A stretch of 64,000 nucleotides of DNA from Acestrorhynchus altus. Taxonomy: Eukaryota > Chordata > Actinopteri > Characiformes > Acestrorhynchidae. The notes below the pieces were generated by a model. It did no database searches, was not told where the DNA came from, and saw nothing but the letters and a program-made list of their open reading frames with translations. Location: NCBI GenBank assembly GCA_034509495.1, contig CM067507.1:17306950-17370949 (forward strand), in the 5' to 3' direction. The stretch's first letter is position 1. Each line of letters opens with the position of its first letter. Below, piece after piece: positions 36,824 to 50,582 of the stretch. A program made the position numbers and the translations under genes.

Positions 36824-38219
36824 GTCTATATGTGCATTTAAATAGATCAGAATATAGGTACATATAGGTACATATACAAGTGGTTGGCGTGAAATGCCAA
36901 GCAGAAAAACACTCAAAACTTTGTAAACATTCAGTTCAATTCTCCCCACAAGCCAAATCTGGTGTTTTTATACTGCCCCCTAGAGGCGATGGTGTGAAAT
37001 ACAGCTATATTGTGCATTTATCATAGTTCAATAGAAATAGGGTCATTTGTTTCATAAAAAATGGATATAGAAAAAACATTTAGCAGTTTTCAATGAGTTG
37101 TTTGTTATTTCAATACTGCATAATAGCAGCAGCCAGTTTCTGTGTTTTATAAAACATTTTCAAAGATTCTTCAAAGAAAATCATACACAAAAGATTCTCC
37201 ATCAAAGAAACAGTTTAGACAGGTGTATATCTGTTTTATATAAAGGGATTGGTACAGTTGTAGTAGGCAGAAATGATGATGGATAGGATAATATTATATA
37301 TAACATAATATTAAACCATTTATAATGAAAGGTTAATGGTCTGCAGATTATTTGTTTTAAAGCACTGTTGGGTTTTCATATGCATGCATTGATTATGTGA
37401 GCAACTTATTTCGTCGTAAAGGAAACTGATCAAATTGGTGAAAAGGACTTTTATTGCACTTTAGAGCCAATCCCTTTGTATTCACCTTTACTAACACAGA
37501 TCATCACAACATAAAGCACAGCTTTCAAAAGCATTGCTTTATTTGGCACAATTGCTTAAACAGGAATATGCATGCTACATTTTCCTGAAATATAACTGAC
37601 CTCACATACATTTCACTGACATCAGCACACTCCTAGACTATGTACGACAGAAGATAAGCTGAATCCCAGGTGCTTTCTAGGCTGAGTGAAGAAGTCAGAG
37701 ATTGGGTGCAGTGTCAGGGTGGGGCATCTGTCAGGATACATCATGGTGCAAAGTTTGCGTCACTGCAGCCACCCAGCCCTTTAAATCCAGCTTATCCCAT
37801 TTACTCTAACACAGTCTTAGCCTAGAGAGGAAGACCTGTGCACCTTCGCCTACCTTAGGTGATGACACCAGCCTATGCAAAATCTTCACCTAAACTTAAA
37901 CATAATGCTGTTAAATGTTCACTCTCGACCCACCTCAACTTACTCCTACTTGCTTACTAGCTTCTTTAGCTGTCTAATCACTTGTACACTGTTCTGTTAC
38001 TCTTATGGTTTATATCTCCTTTGCACAGTCAATATACCCAGAACTGAAATCTTCACATATCATTTTTATTGTCTGTCTTAAATTGTCATTGTGCATAGTT
38101 TTTGTATGATATACTTATTGCTGGGGTTTGAGCCAAGTGGTTCCCTGTTGTGTAAGATTGTGTTATAAGATTGTACTGTATGTAGTGTGTGTTTCTAATT
38201 TGTTCTGTTAACGTAGGCC

Positions 38220-38221
<2 letters not shown>

Positions 38222-38262
<41 letters not shown>
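38222..38262. repeat. (GT)n microsatellite
   Basis: About 20 GT units. Confidence 0.95.
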
Positions 38263-38263
<1 letters not shown>

Positions 38264-39384
38264 CACCAAGGCCAAGGAGCAACATTGTTCCACTGCATGA
38301 TTTTATAAGGTTTGGACAACAAAGAAAGTCTTCTTGATAATGTGTTCACTATTAACACCACCAAATATGATACATCAGCTCAGACAGTCCTGACCTACAG
38401 ACAAAGCAATGCATATATCTGAACGTGGCCTGTTCCTTTCAATGATCACAAATGACAAGTAAATAACCTGGCCAGTAGCCTAATGTCTGGTTCTTCTGCC
38501 CTCTGACAATAAAAAAGGTTATTTTGTGGCAGAACACATCTCTTAACCTTCTGACCAAGACTGATCTGGACACACAGGCTAATAAACCAAGAACTGAAGG
38601 CTGACTCTGCCAATGAACTGACAAGACTGGGAATTTTATGGGCACAAAATTGCAAACTGCTGTGTCATATCCAGTCTGTCAAAAGGGATTTATTCACATT
38701 TATGGGCTCTCCTCACTCTTCCAGTATTTTTTCAGTGGTCAGAAAGCAGTGCTGATTAGAGAGTGACATAAAAAGGAAAAATAATACGATTATTTATTGT
38801 AGTACTGCACAAGGATGCAATGTCAGTATAACTGTACAACAGTATGCTATATAGCAATACGACATTTCATCACATTTGTCTCCTAAGGTGTCTCTGACTT
38901 GCTTGTGGTGCGATGACTATTCTTTACAGCAGAATAGGAAGTGACTTGTGTGTTTAACACATTTACCATTGAAAGAAATGCAGTCATCTAACTCTTGCAC
39001 CACAGTCCACAGTGAGCGTCTACATCTTGTAACACTACTTTTAATGCCTTGTACATCATTTAACTTCTTGTATCAGAAAAATGTGTAATTATATTTTGGC
39101 TTCCATTTTAATAACCATATAATATGCTCCCAATCTACCATATCTCAAAGGTGTTCTGCTGGTTCAGTGACTGGGAAGACCAGGAGAACTGATTGTCATG
39201 TTCATTGTGACATAGTGCATCGTCACTATGGATGTATATTATAGATATATTCTAGTAGCCACTAGAAAATGGTTAAACTGTGGCTATAAATGGAAGCACA
39301 TGGTCAGCAACAATACTCAAACAGGCTGTGGTATTTAAAGAATGATTGGCCCAAAGTGTACCAAGAAAATATTCCCCATGCTAT

Positions 39385-39625
39385 GCATGGTGGCACTACA
39401 GGTAGTGAGTGTCACACAGCTCCAGGGACCTGTGGTTGTTGGTTTAATTCCCAGTCGGGTCACTGTGTGTCATCCACGTGGGTTTCCTCAGGGTATTCTA
39501 GTTGCCACCCAAAAATGTACATGGTAGGTGTGAGTATGAGTGTGACTGTGTGTGTCTGTGGTAAGACTGGGATATTCCTACCTTGCGCCCAATGATTCCA
39601 GGTGAGCACTGGATTATTCAGGACA
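39385..39625 (+). repeat. tRNA-derived SINE copy
   Basis: Plus strand: TGGTGGCACTACAGGTAGTG, CACACAGCTCCAGGGACCTG, GTTGGTTTAATTCCCAGTCG (B-box-like), CACGTGGGTTTCCTCAGGGT and TACCTTGCGCCCAATGATTC near the end. Best-preserved copy of this family here. Confidence 0.75.
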
Positions 39626-42027
39626 CATTATTCAGCAGTTAATATAGTGACTGACTATTACACCATTTCCACCAGTCTGGACAGTTTACACAAGGCAGAC
39701 TGGCTCGATTGGTTCATGCTGTCCATAGATTCATGCAAATTCTGCTCCTATCACCTATAATCAGCCTAAGCTGTAATCAAGATTCTTCAGACAATGCTAT
39801 GGTTTTCTTGTCTTCCATTCTTCAATGCCTTGTCCCCACTGCCTCAAATTTCTGTTATTTGCACTGATTAGATACTTGATGCATGAAGATGCAGAGGTGT
39901 TCATAATTAACTGCTTGATGATTGTTTCTTGTTGCAAATTCAAATTGACCAGTATCCTGTGGCTTAAGTTTCGACAGTGTTGTCAACCCACACATGATGA
40001 AACTATTGAAACTCCACTTATTTCCTCTAAGCACTAGACTGGAATGATGCAGTTTGATACAGGAAATAAAAAAAGATATGTCATTCTCTGAAAATAATGA
40101 TGAGAAGGTTTTATTTAAGCTACATGACAACTATGTTGCTTAATCTGCTGTCTAAGGTGAAAACAGTATGATAGTATGTAGATAAAATGAACTTATAAAG
40201 CATGCAAAACTCTTCTACTCCCATCTGAAATATTTTCATTGTTAACAATTCAGAAACATCCTCTCTAGATTTAAATTCTCCTCTAGTGAAAGTGGGGGAA
40301 AAAAACATTACACAGACACTGAAAGAATCATGCAGTGTAAAAATGCTGAATTCCTGATTTTTTTGTTTTCTTTCCCTCCTCGTCTCTCATTTATCCTCAA
40401 TTGATATTCCAGGTGGGCCGTTTGAGTGGGTCCTGCTGGACTGCTAGCCACAGTGCTAAAGTGCACAGTTAGTTTTGGGAGAACATCAGATCGGCACTCA
40501 CTCCAGAATGGGAATTCCATTCCTACTCAGTTCATTTGGCCTGACTCTGGGGACAACCTGATTTGGAATCTCTCGGCTTTTCAGGAACTTTAGGGTGGGA
40601 TTAGACGTGGTGGGCCAGCAAGACGGAAAAATAAAGCAGTCATTGTGCCTCCGGTTCCATACTTAAAAATGTTTTGGAGGATCAGTGACAATGGCAGGTT
40701 CATAATGTTGCTATTGCACGTGTTCCTGTCTCAGGACAGTTGATAGATTGAGGAACGTATACGCCTCTGCGAGATTTGATCTCTTTGATTATGGGCTTCT
40801 TTTGCAGTGCAGCTTCCAGACGCCTACTCCAAAGGTGGAGATCCCTGCTGCTCAACAGCTTTAGCAGGTAATGTACAGAGCAGACGTGCTTTCCATCAGC
40901 TGTGACAGACGTCCACCTCTCTAATGCCACAGAGACCTTTTAATAAACCCCCCAGCCAACTGTTACAACCCATTCAGAAAATATCTTATCAGTGAAATGC
41001 AGGTTAAGTGCTTGTTCAGTTGGTCATTTAAAGTAAAAAAACAAAAAACAACCTTAAAGCCCTTTCCTTTACATTTATTGACAATAGGCAGACTGTTTGT
41101 CTAGTCCTGCCTAGCAACACATGTTTAAATCCCTATTTGAGGGATACTCTCCACACTGCCTCCTTACTGGCAATGGACCAGAACGTGCACAGTGGCACAT
41201 GGGCCTCAGCGTTTACTATGCCAGGCGTGAAGGATCATTGACGTCACACGACACAGCAGGCATGTTCACAGTTACGCTCCAACTTGTAGCCCTAATCATT
41301 CAAAGCAGGCGGCTAATGAAGAGCACTCTGGTAATCCATGCTAAATGGCTCCATGACAGCCAAATGAGATCAGGAGGGCTGGCTTGGTTGGGTTCTTAGC
41401 TATAGAGGGAGAGAGACTAAGCAGCTCGAGTGGACATTTCAGGACTGCTGAAAGGAAGTCAGGAATTACAGCCCCTAGTTCACTTTCTCTTTTGTCCTAT
41501 TCTCTATTTGTTACAAAGTAAAAGTGACGGGTTATGTCACAGGTATGCGCTACATAGTGACTGTCTTTGTTTAAGTCCACAAATGTAAACAAATAATATG
41601 ACAAGTCAGAGGTACATTGCCATGACCTATGCCCATGATCTAACACGTTACTAGGCCTCATTAGTCTGTGTTCAATCATTTACAAACACTATTATAACTA
41701 GACTCAGGAGATAATGGGTTTCAATAAATTAATTTATTTAAAACACATGTAATTTGCTTGTTTTACTCAGCCAGCCTTCTTGATCAGTTTGTTGATCTTC
41801 TTGGCATCTCCAGAAAGAAAGAAAGAATGAAAAATGAATGAAGAAATGAAGAAAGAATGGTTATACTGTTCTTCAAGAAAGAAAATGCAAGTACAACCCA
41901 GACTTCATCAAATGATGATGGCATAAGTAGATGGATTGTTTTCATGGGGAAATTTTAGAGACATATTTTAAACATAATTACAAACACAAATAATAGTTTG
42001 TGCACGTGTTGCCTGATGATAGTAGCA

Positions 42028-42064
42028 TCTACCTACCTACCTACCTACCTACCTACCTACCTAC

Positions 42065-42143
<79 letters not shown>
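42028..42143. repeat. compound (CTAC)n(CTAT)n microsatellite
   Basis: About ten CTAC units (42028-42067) pass directly into about nineteen CTAT units (to 42143), a clean transition at one point. Confidence 0.96.
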
Positions 42144-45100
42144 ATAACCATGTGTGTATCATGATAATAATCATCATTTGGAATAGAATCACTTCAACAT
42201 GAGTAAAATTACTTTGGATGACTATTACAATCATGTATCATTGTGCAGAGGCCACGATTGTTTGTCTTTAAACAGATAAGCAGTATGGAGGCCAAAGCCT
42301 GTCCCTGCTGCCCCCATGCCACCCATACACTCTCATCTCTCTCTCTCTCTCTGCACTCCCTTGTTATCATCAGTCATCCCTCCCTTTTTACTCTCTGTAT
42401 GTATGTGTACTTGTATCTTACCTTGCAGATATGCATCCTCTTGCCCATAAATATATTTTAACTAATATAACCTTCCTTCCACCCCAGATTTCTTGCCAAG
42501 GTTTTAATTACTGGGCCTTTCTCTGCTTTTACAGGACCAACTAATTCCTCTTCCCTACAGGTGCATTATCAATTCCCAAATAAATACTTAATCCCCAGCA
42601 ACATGTATAATCTATGTATCCTATGTAACTGCAGAATGTCCATGACGAGAATTGCTCAGCAGACTGTTATCTATTGAAGTCATTTGCACTGGGGGTGCAA
42701 AAACAAACCATTGTTACAATGCCATTGGCTTGAAGGGCCTTGCCTGAGTTCCTGGTTTGGGTATAAAATCCCCTGGAAAATTCTTTGAACATTTTTAGCC
42801 TTATACTGTGAGACCCATCATACACTTCTGAAATGACATCTCATACTTAGAAGAAGTTTCTGCCTGGTTTTTCTTCATGGGCTTTCCACGCTTACTCTGG
42901 CTTCAGTCAGACCTATTTTGACTTTGTATTGACCTAATTGTACTCTTCTGATTCATTATTTTTTGTCGTACACTAATCTACGTTTTTCAACCATTAAACT
43001 GGCAACACTTATTTGTTTTGTAAGCTTTTGTTCAGACCCAAGTTCTCATGATTTCAGTGTCAGCACTCAAAAAAATAAAACATAAAAACTTTTTTGTTTT
43101 AAGTTAAACAGTTTAATTTAATTAGGTTTATAGCCCAGATTCCTAAATCATTAAAATATTTTATAAGATATTTAAGATATTTTGGCACCATGAGTCCAGC
43201 TGGACAAGGAAATCAGCATCTCCATCAATCTTGTCAGGAAGCAGGTAGTGCTCTAAATTTTGGTAGACACTGCATTGACTTCTTGTGAAGCTCTCCCAAG
43301 TTCTTGAATCGTTTTTTCTTCGTTTTTCTTGGCAAACTTCTCAAGGATGTTGCATGCTTTTCCCACCACTCCCCCCCCACCACCACCACCGCTTTCCCCC
43401 TTCCTTACAACTTTCCGTTAATATGCTTTGAGACAGCCGTCTGACAACAGCCAGCAATGACCTTCTGTAGCATACTGTGTCAATGATTGTCTTCTGGACA
43501 GCTGCCAGGTCAGGAGTTTTCTTCAGTATTGTGATTCTGTGTGCTATTATATAGACTGTAACTACAATGTTTGAACAATAATTTACTCATCATAAGTATT
43601 TATGACAATAGTTTTGTCAAATCTAAACATCTTGATTTGATGTCTCCATCATTATTTAGGCTAATTGTATTTTTATATAACCACATATAAAAAAATAATA
43701 AAAAGTGTTGATAAAAAGCCAGACAAATAATTTGTAGATATTTTTCATTCTTGCGTAATAGAAAACAAAAGGGCTTTTAAAAAGGAACCCCCACCTACAG
43801 AGTATCTCAGAGAGGATTGATGGGGCGATGAATGCAGAATCCAGGCCTGGCTCTAGCCTACCATCTGGGCAGGATGACAATGGAACAGGAATTCCTCAAG
43901 ATTGATAGCCTGTCCTTTTTCTATCCACTGTTGTCATAAATACAAAGCTACTTAGGTATCATATGTAGCTGGAGGTCAGCCGGATTGCTTCTCCATGTAT
44001 CAGGAGGGAACACTGAGTGTCACTGACAGCACAGCACTGGAATAATGTGTTCCTGTCCGACTTTCCTGATCAAACAATATATAATCAATGCAAAACACAC
44101 CTTATTCATAGTCCTCAGATATAAACATCATGAACGGGTAATCATTATGTCTAATTTTTATGTGCAGTTAAACAGCACTTAATCCAGGGCCTGCATAACT
44201 AAAACTACCATTGTGAAAAGAATGCTATCATGGATCAGATAACTGACTTATGTAATCGCCAGCAATCTTCCTTAGGCAATTTCCTATTGCAAAACATCTT
44301 CAACTGTTGATTAAGCCAGTATATCATGCAGAGAATTGTTTGGCAGTACTTTAATTTCAGGTTATGGACTTCATAACCCTAACAAACATTCAGGAAATAT
44401 TCAGGACAAAGCGGTTAAATTTAAAATTGTTTTCAGTTTTACATAGGAAAATATCTTAGATAACTGACTGAAATACATGGTTTGCATATTCAACCAGAGT
44501 GCTCCCAGTTTACACAAATGAAAGATATAGCACTGAAATACACATATATGTCTTAAAATGTTCCTTATTCTAACAATTCAGAGTTGGATTAAGAAGACTA
44601 GTCAGTCAAGCCAGATAGAGGCGAGTTGTTAGTTTTAAGCTCCAGAGTTCACATAAATTTCATCAGACTTTCTAAAAGTACATCAGGAGGAACAAATAAA
44701 AAAAAGTTTATGTTTTCTATTCAGTTTAAAAGTGAAGAGTAGAAAGTTATTTCATGATTTCAGTTCATTTTAAATGGGCCCAAGTAGTGAATTACATTTT
44801 TGTTAGATTTCTTTCTGGAAATCTAGGTATATCATATAGTATTAAATCCACACTATTTGACAGTCATTAAAAAGGATATAGCTCAAACACTCAGTTAGTA
44901 ATTAATCAGAAACACTATGGTGATAACGGGCCTCTAAATAGTTTCAATTCTTTGTACCACAAGATTTTGAACACAATCCTCACCAAAACTTCAAGGTGTA
45001 ATATTGGATTCGGATGAGGAGAAAGAGAAGCCCATTTAAGTTATTTTTTTATTTTGTTTATTTATTTATTTTGTATTGTGCTAAAAATCACAGGAAATCA

Positions 45101-47624
45101 GTAGTTCTAGAAATACTTAAACCAGCCCATATGATCATGTAAAGCTCAAAATCAAACCAACTCTGATCCAAAGCTCTAATGGGCTTTTTAACTTCTTTGC
45201 TCAGCTCATAGCAATGAAGAAAACTTGCTTTATGCTTTCCCTAGGCTCGGCCAACACTGTCAACAAGCTGTATAAATTCTTGCTTATGAAACTTTTTTAT
45301 TGGTTAAGCACTTAATAAAATGTCACTAACTGATTGATTACTGAACTGAAAATACATTCTGATTTTATTAGAAAATTATTTTTAATACAACAAAAACAGA
45401 TCACCAGCAATGCTCAGCAGAATATAATTTTTTCTTTGAACTGATAAATATCACTCTGGGACACAGTAAAACTAACATGAAAATCTGAAAATCTCTACTA
45501 CCTGTAATAAAATAATAATAATAAAGGAGAGCTATTTTCTTACAATGATCTAAAAAAATTTAGATTACACATTCATCCATTTGGCAGTATAAAGAATGTG
45601 TGGTCAGTAAAAACTAAAGCCATTTTCACATGAGCTTATGAAAATGTCCAGAAGATCAGGTCCCCACATTACCCAGAGTGGTCCTTATACCCCTTGAAGC
45701 ATACAGAGAGATTTTCCCTGTCAGAGTTACAAGAAACGTTCCACAAGGTTTAGGCAAAGGGCTGCACTTGTGTTGACTTGGACATTACCTGGACTTTGCA
45801 CTAGGGGGCAGGTTAAAGACTGGGAAATATCCAGTTCAGTTGATTTGGACATCTGTATTCCCACATACAGCTCCTCCAAGTTATGGGTTACCACACATAT
45901 GTGGAAAGGGGTTAAGAGAGGTTTGGTGCTCCAGGGTCATTTAATACATTAAACTACTTTACATATATTTAATATAATAGGTGCCTATGGAAAAGAAACG
46001 TTATCATCAAAATTAATGTTGTAAAAACAACTAGTTGCAATCAGTGACAGTGACTGTGTTTTAGTTGTATTGTACATTACACTATAAGCTTTTTTGTGTA
46101 ATAGGTTCCTATGGAAAAGAAACATCAAGTCAAAAGATTACTTCAGTAGTAGATTTCAGGCCCATTCATTTGCCAGTGTACAGTATTCATTCTTTGTAAT
46201 AAGTCTTGGTAATATGGCATTTCTACGTTGTTGTTTTAGCACACTAATGCATAGTTTTTTTCATGCCAAATGTTATAAATCCTTACAGTAATGTCCATGA
46301 GGTACTGCTGGCCATTTCAGAATGATGCAAATGTGAGCTGGGTTAATTTAGGACAGCCATTATTTTTCTTTATAGGACATAACTCTCCTAATCAAGAAAT
46401 ACACTTTACCATACATGGATCTCAAGACATCTCCACAACCCCCTAATGTTTTTTTGTCAGCCTCATAGAACATCTGCTCTCAGACTAATTGAGTCAAATA
46501 GGTAATTGCTATTCTCTTCACAGGACCCATGTAAGATGACTAAATGTCACAATGTCAGTAATTACTGTCTATTAAGGCCCTTAATCACGATGCACTTTTT
46601 ATAGAGGGGGTTATTCAGTCTGCTCTCACTGTCACACCTTTTAAATGGTGTAATGGAGTTTCAGTATGCAGAGGGAGGATTCTGTTAGAGAGGAGTCATC
46701 TACCTTATCTAATTACAGGAATCAGATTCATCAGGAGGAAAGCAACATGAGCACATGAATGAAAATGTAGCAGGAAAAAGGCTGACATCACTCAATATAA
46801 TTGATAGGGTCTCACCTGACTTCTAATGAGAAATAACAGGTTATTCTGAACCTTTTGACAGGAATAGGCATGGAGGAGCTGCTTATAAGAGCTCACGATG
46901 TAATGGCTACAACTATTTAATAACTTACTTAAAGTAAGAGAAAAGCTTCATAAAATCTAGAAAAAGTAACAAAAATAAAAACGCCTGACATACGTAAATT
47001 TCCTTTCACTGTGATAAATAGTAATGTGACAGATTTAAAACTGAAGTCATGTATTAGTAACCTTTACAGAATATTGTGTAAAGTAAAATAGATTAACCGC
47101 AAAACCCACTGATGTAATCCCTCAAATAAAAGCACAGTTATGGAACTGTGGGCTGATAACATGGACTGACAGACTACAGTTCACTTGTCTTTCATTCTCT
47201 GCAGTAAAACACTGCATGTTTCAGGTCCATCTGAACTTTACTCAGACCTGCTGCCTGTTACTTCAGTTACTCTGAGAGGAGGTTTAAGTAATGTTTCACT
47301 GAAGGCACAATATCCATGCCTACATGTGCTTTACTTATTAATTTTATTCAGAATTTAGATGATGTTTTTGGCACTATAAATGAAAAAACTTAAAAGAAAT
47401 GGTTCAGTATACAATGGCTGTGTCCGAAAAGGATTCCTATTCCTTTATTATTATTGCACTACATAGGGATAGATTATTTAGTTTACAAAGTAATGGTAGA
47501 CACACAGATTCTTCTTTAGCAACGATAAATGTCAGTACCAATCGCAATGTGTGTCAGAGCCATGTTTTAAACGTACAGACACTACCTGAATTCTGAATAA
47601 AAGTTAGTAAAGCTTTGTGTTGTT

Positions 47625-47695
47625 CATACAGGGAACCCTCCCAAGGGATCCCTGAGGGAACCCTCCCAAGGGATCAATAAAGTTCTATCCTATCC
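47625..47695 (+). repeat. LINE 3' tail with small tandem duplication
   Basis: GGGAACCCTCCCAAGGGATC occurs twice (47631-47650, 47656-47675), followed by AATAAAGTTCTATCCTATCC. The 'gggatcaataaagt(tctat)n' ending is typical of a fish LINE tail. Confidence 0.55.
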
Positions 47696-47847
47696 TAGAA
47701 TAATCCTCCATTATGTTACTTGCAGGTAAAATCCTCCCATTAATGAACTAATGCTACATGGAAAACATCTGAACTTCACAGTGTCCAGTGGCTTGTAACA
47801 ATCACTGGCTTAACGGCTATATGAGCAAACATTGTCAGCTCCATTTG

Positions 47848-48040
47848 TTCCACCGCATTGCTTAATAACGAGACTCACATTTGCATTTTGGTCCATATTC
47901 AGCTCATTGTAATGAGCTACAATGTTTACTATAAATTATCAGTCATTTTTGGGAGATTAATGTGCCCTCAAAATCACATTCTACTTAAGGATTTGGACAC
48001 TCGGAGGAAAGTGATTGACAAACTCATTAGTGCCCTAAAA
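47848..48040 (-). repeat. unidentified dispersed repeat X, copy 2
   Basis: Reverse-complement partner of 6268-6457, matching over about 190 bp with only short divergences. An open frame on + (47858-48148) across it is coincidental. Confidence 0.7.
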
Positions 48041-48227
48041 CCCCAAACGCTTAAATGTGTTTTGAAATTTAACATATCCATCAATTTCCTATTCAGCTGC
48101 ATTACGCTTACAGAAGACTTAATAAAAATTAATAGTTTGCTAAACTGACATAGTAACACATACCTCATTCTGAAGATCACACTACAGAAGGAACAAAGGA
48201 AGCTAGAATTTATGCATTTATGAATTT

Positions 48228-48233
48228 TTTATT
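48228..48233 (-). terminator. candidate ibtk poly(A) signal
   Basis: AATAAA on the minus strand about 865 nt after the ibtk stop. It is one of a few possible hexamers; the AATAAA at 49110-49115 inside the last codons is an alternative that would give almost no 3' UTR. Which is used cannot be told from sequence. Confidence 0.3.
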
Positions 48234-48477
48234 GCATGCCACTGCCAAAATCTTCTCATCTACTATGAATGCTTTTACACAGTCTGTAGTGCCAAACTGG
48301 TGTTTCAGGATCAAAGAGTAACAAGTTACCTGCCAACATGTCTTAGGTTTACTAACTGCTGTATGTCTAAGACACTATCCCTCCTTTTGAAAACAAATAA
48401 ACAAACAAAAAAAAAAAAACTATTAGCATTTCTATGAGGATGGAAGGCATATAAATTTAAATCTTCACACTTGCAAG

Positions 48478-48618
48478 TAGCATGCAAATTTGGGCAGCAC
48501 TGATTAAATTGTCTGTTATTGTGAATAGTTAAGTTAATGGAAGATGAACCAATCTCCAATAACTCATGAAACCTTAATTTTAAGCAGCACAACATTTTGC
48601 ATGCCACTGTAGAAGGAC
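48478..48618 (+). repeat. 'gcatgcaaa' terminal-repeat element, copy C (MITE-like)
   Basis: Short form with both ends: AGTAGCATGCAAATTTGGGC at the left and ACATTTTGCATGCCACTGTA at the right, which are inverted relative to each other. The middle contains CTGTTATTGTGAATAGTTAA. The arrangement is that of a MITE. Confidence 0.6.
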
Positions 48619-49097
48619 TAGTGGAATCTAGGCAGCCACATTATTTTCTCTACATGCCATATAATAGACTACAAGTTCATTTTACATGGCACCATTTACA
48701 TGGTCATTTCTTGATAAATTCAGGTGACCTGTTGAACTATAGTCTCTTTCACATTATGGGAACAAATGATTGGCAGATACTATGGACTGCACATGAACAG
48801 TATGGGTCTGTTTCCTTTCAGAAGTAGGGGCAGGTCCAAAATTTGATTCAGGCAACAAATGGAAATTAGCAGAAAAAGGACTATAAAATAGTCCATCGAT
48901 TGCAACTTTTGAAACTGCACATTCAATTATTAACAGAAGAAATAAGCAGCCCTGAAAATGTTCCAACATGAGCTTAAAGTCAAAATATCCCCATTAATCC
49001 AGTTCCAGAAGCAAGGTTTTAGGTACAAGTTAACACAGACAATTTGGAGCTTATAAGAGATATCAAGCTTTTGTGTTAAGGATATGTTGCAGTTAGG

Positions 49098-50514
49098 CTA
49101 ATATGAATGTTTATTCCACATCGGTGTGGCAATAGGGCCTTGGTGGGACCTCTCCACCACAATGAGCTCATCTGGGTTGTTGAAGGCTCTGTAGTGAATC
49201 AGCAAGTCCTGAATTGCTCGCTCTTCAATCTACACAAGACACAAACAGAACATTAAACACAAGGGAGAAGAAATGGAGATCATTTTTTTTCCATAACGAA
49301 GAAGGGGTGACCCTGATGAAGTACACTAGGTTTTTTTGCTTTTCTAAATCAGGACATGTTTCTACTTTCCAAACAAGCAAATTAATTGGAAACTGCAAAA
49401 ACCAATATTAACCTTGCATTGTTTTTTTCATCACCCAACACATAACACATTAGTGTATTCACTGGATTAGCAGTTACCTGTATCAATGCTAAAGGCTTCT
49501 CTCGACTGCGAATGAGGGCTGCTTCCTGTTGCTTCTCCTCCTCCACAATAGATGCAAAGGTCACAGCTCCGGTAGAAGGTGGACTGCTTACCAGCCCGAG
49601 CACCCAGGGTCTGAAGAGTAAATAAAATTCAGTTTCAGTGAACACAGGATTGCATGTGTGTAGTTTACTGCATATAATAAAAAAAAGAATTCTGCAAATG
49701 TTGAGGTCCTTTTCCCACATCAATGAGGGGCTGAGTTCATGAAAGATGACTAGCAAGTTGCAAGTGTATGTAAGCTCTTCCAAACAAGGCATCATTTACT
49801 TTGAGAGGAGGAAACATAGCTGTTGACAATGTCTTTCTAGTGCACCACTATGAATTTCACAGATTCAAAAGTTCAACAAGCCTGTGTTCTCTTTAAGGCA
49901 CTCAAGCTCTTAGCTGGATGTTAAAGAGCAAACCTTTCCTGGGGCAGCATGAGCAGTGATCTATAACTAGCTGCTCTGTCCTCTCCTTGGCCTTCTCCCA
50001 CTCAGGATGTATTCGTAAACTCACGTCATGCAGAGCAAAGTGAAAAATTGTTTGTGACAAAGTCTGCCCTTATCAATGGAGATTATGATCACAGACAAAA
50101 CAATGTAGTGAAATACTTGAAAAAAAGTCAGACTTGTGCTGTAGTTTTGCACAGCAGGGAACAGACAGAGCATTAGGAAAGCCTGGCAAGAGCCGAAGGT
50201 CTGTTGCCTGATATCAGATCACTACTGGCACTGACTTGGGGAAACTACAAGATTGAGTACACCAGCCAAGAGAGGTCATGAAGAATAACATATGCACACT
50301 CCCACATCTGATGTGCCTACAAAATGCACAGCATCCTCCTCTCTGAACTCTCTCACAGTGATAACAAATGGTAAAGACATTGTATTAATTAATGGGCAGG
50401 CTCATTATAAAAACCTCTCATCTGCTATTGGACTTTGTGAGTGGAAATGAAGACTCTGTGGGTAAAGGAGAATGACAAACGGAACAGCCAAGGGATTGAG
50501 CAGCCAAGCTTGCT

Positions 50515-50582
<68 letters not shown>

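Larger units (their letters stand above)
36611..47624. other. tent5a-ibtk intergenic region
   Basis: Between the tent5a promoter and the ibtk 3' end. It contains a SINE (39.4 kb), short and compound microsatellites, and otherwise unique AT-rich sequence. Blocks at 41130-41460 and 46300-46760 are complex sequence without open frames. No additional gene was identified. Confidence 0.55.

Noticed and set aside
39388..39460. tRNA gene suggested by A- and B-box-like sequence
   Set aside because: Boxes are degenerate, no cloverleaf can be drawn, and the rest of the sequence is the SINE body.
47858..48148. 96-codon + frame
   Set aside because: Lies across copy 2 of the unidentified dispersed repeat; the other copy has no equivalent frame.
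49382..49795. 137-codon minus frame as a separate gene
   Set aside because: Contains ibtk exon 26 (49478-49610) with intron read-through on both sides.
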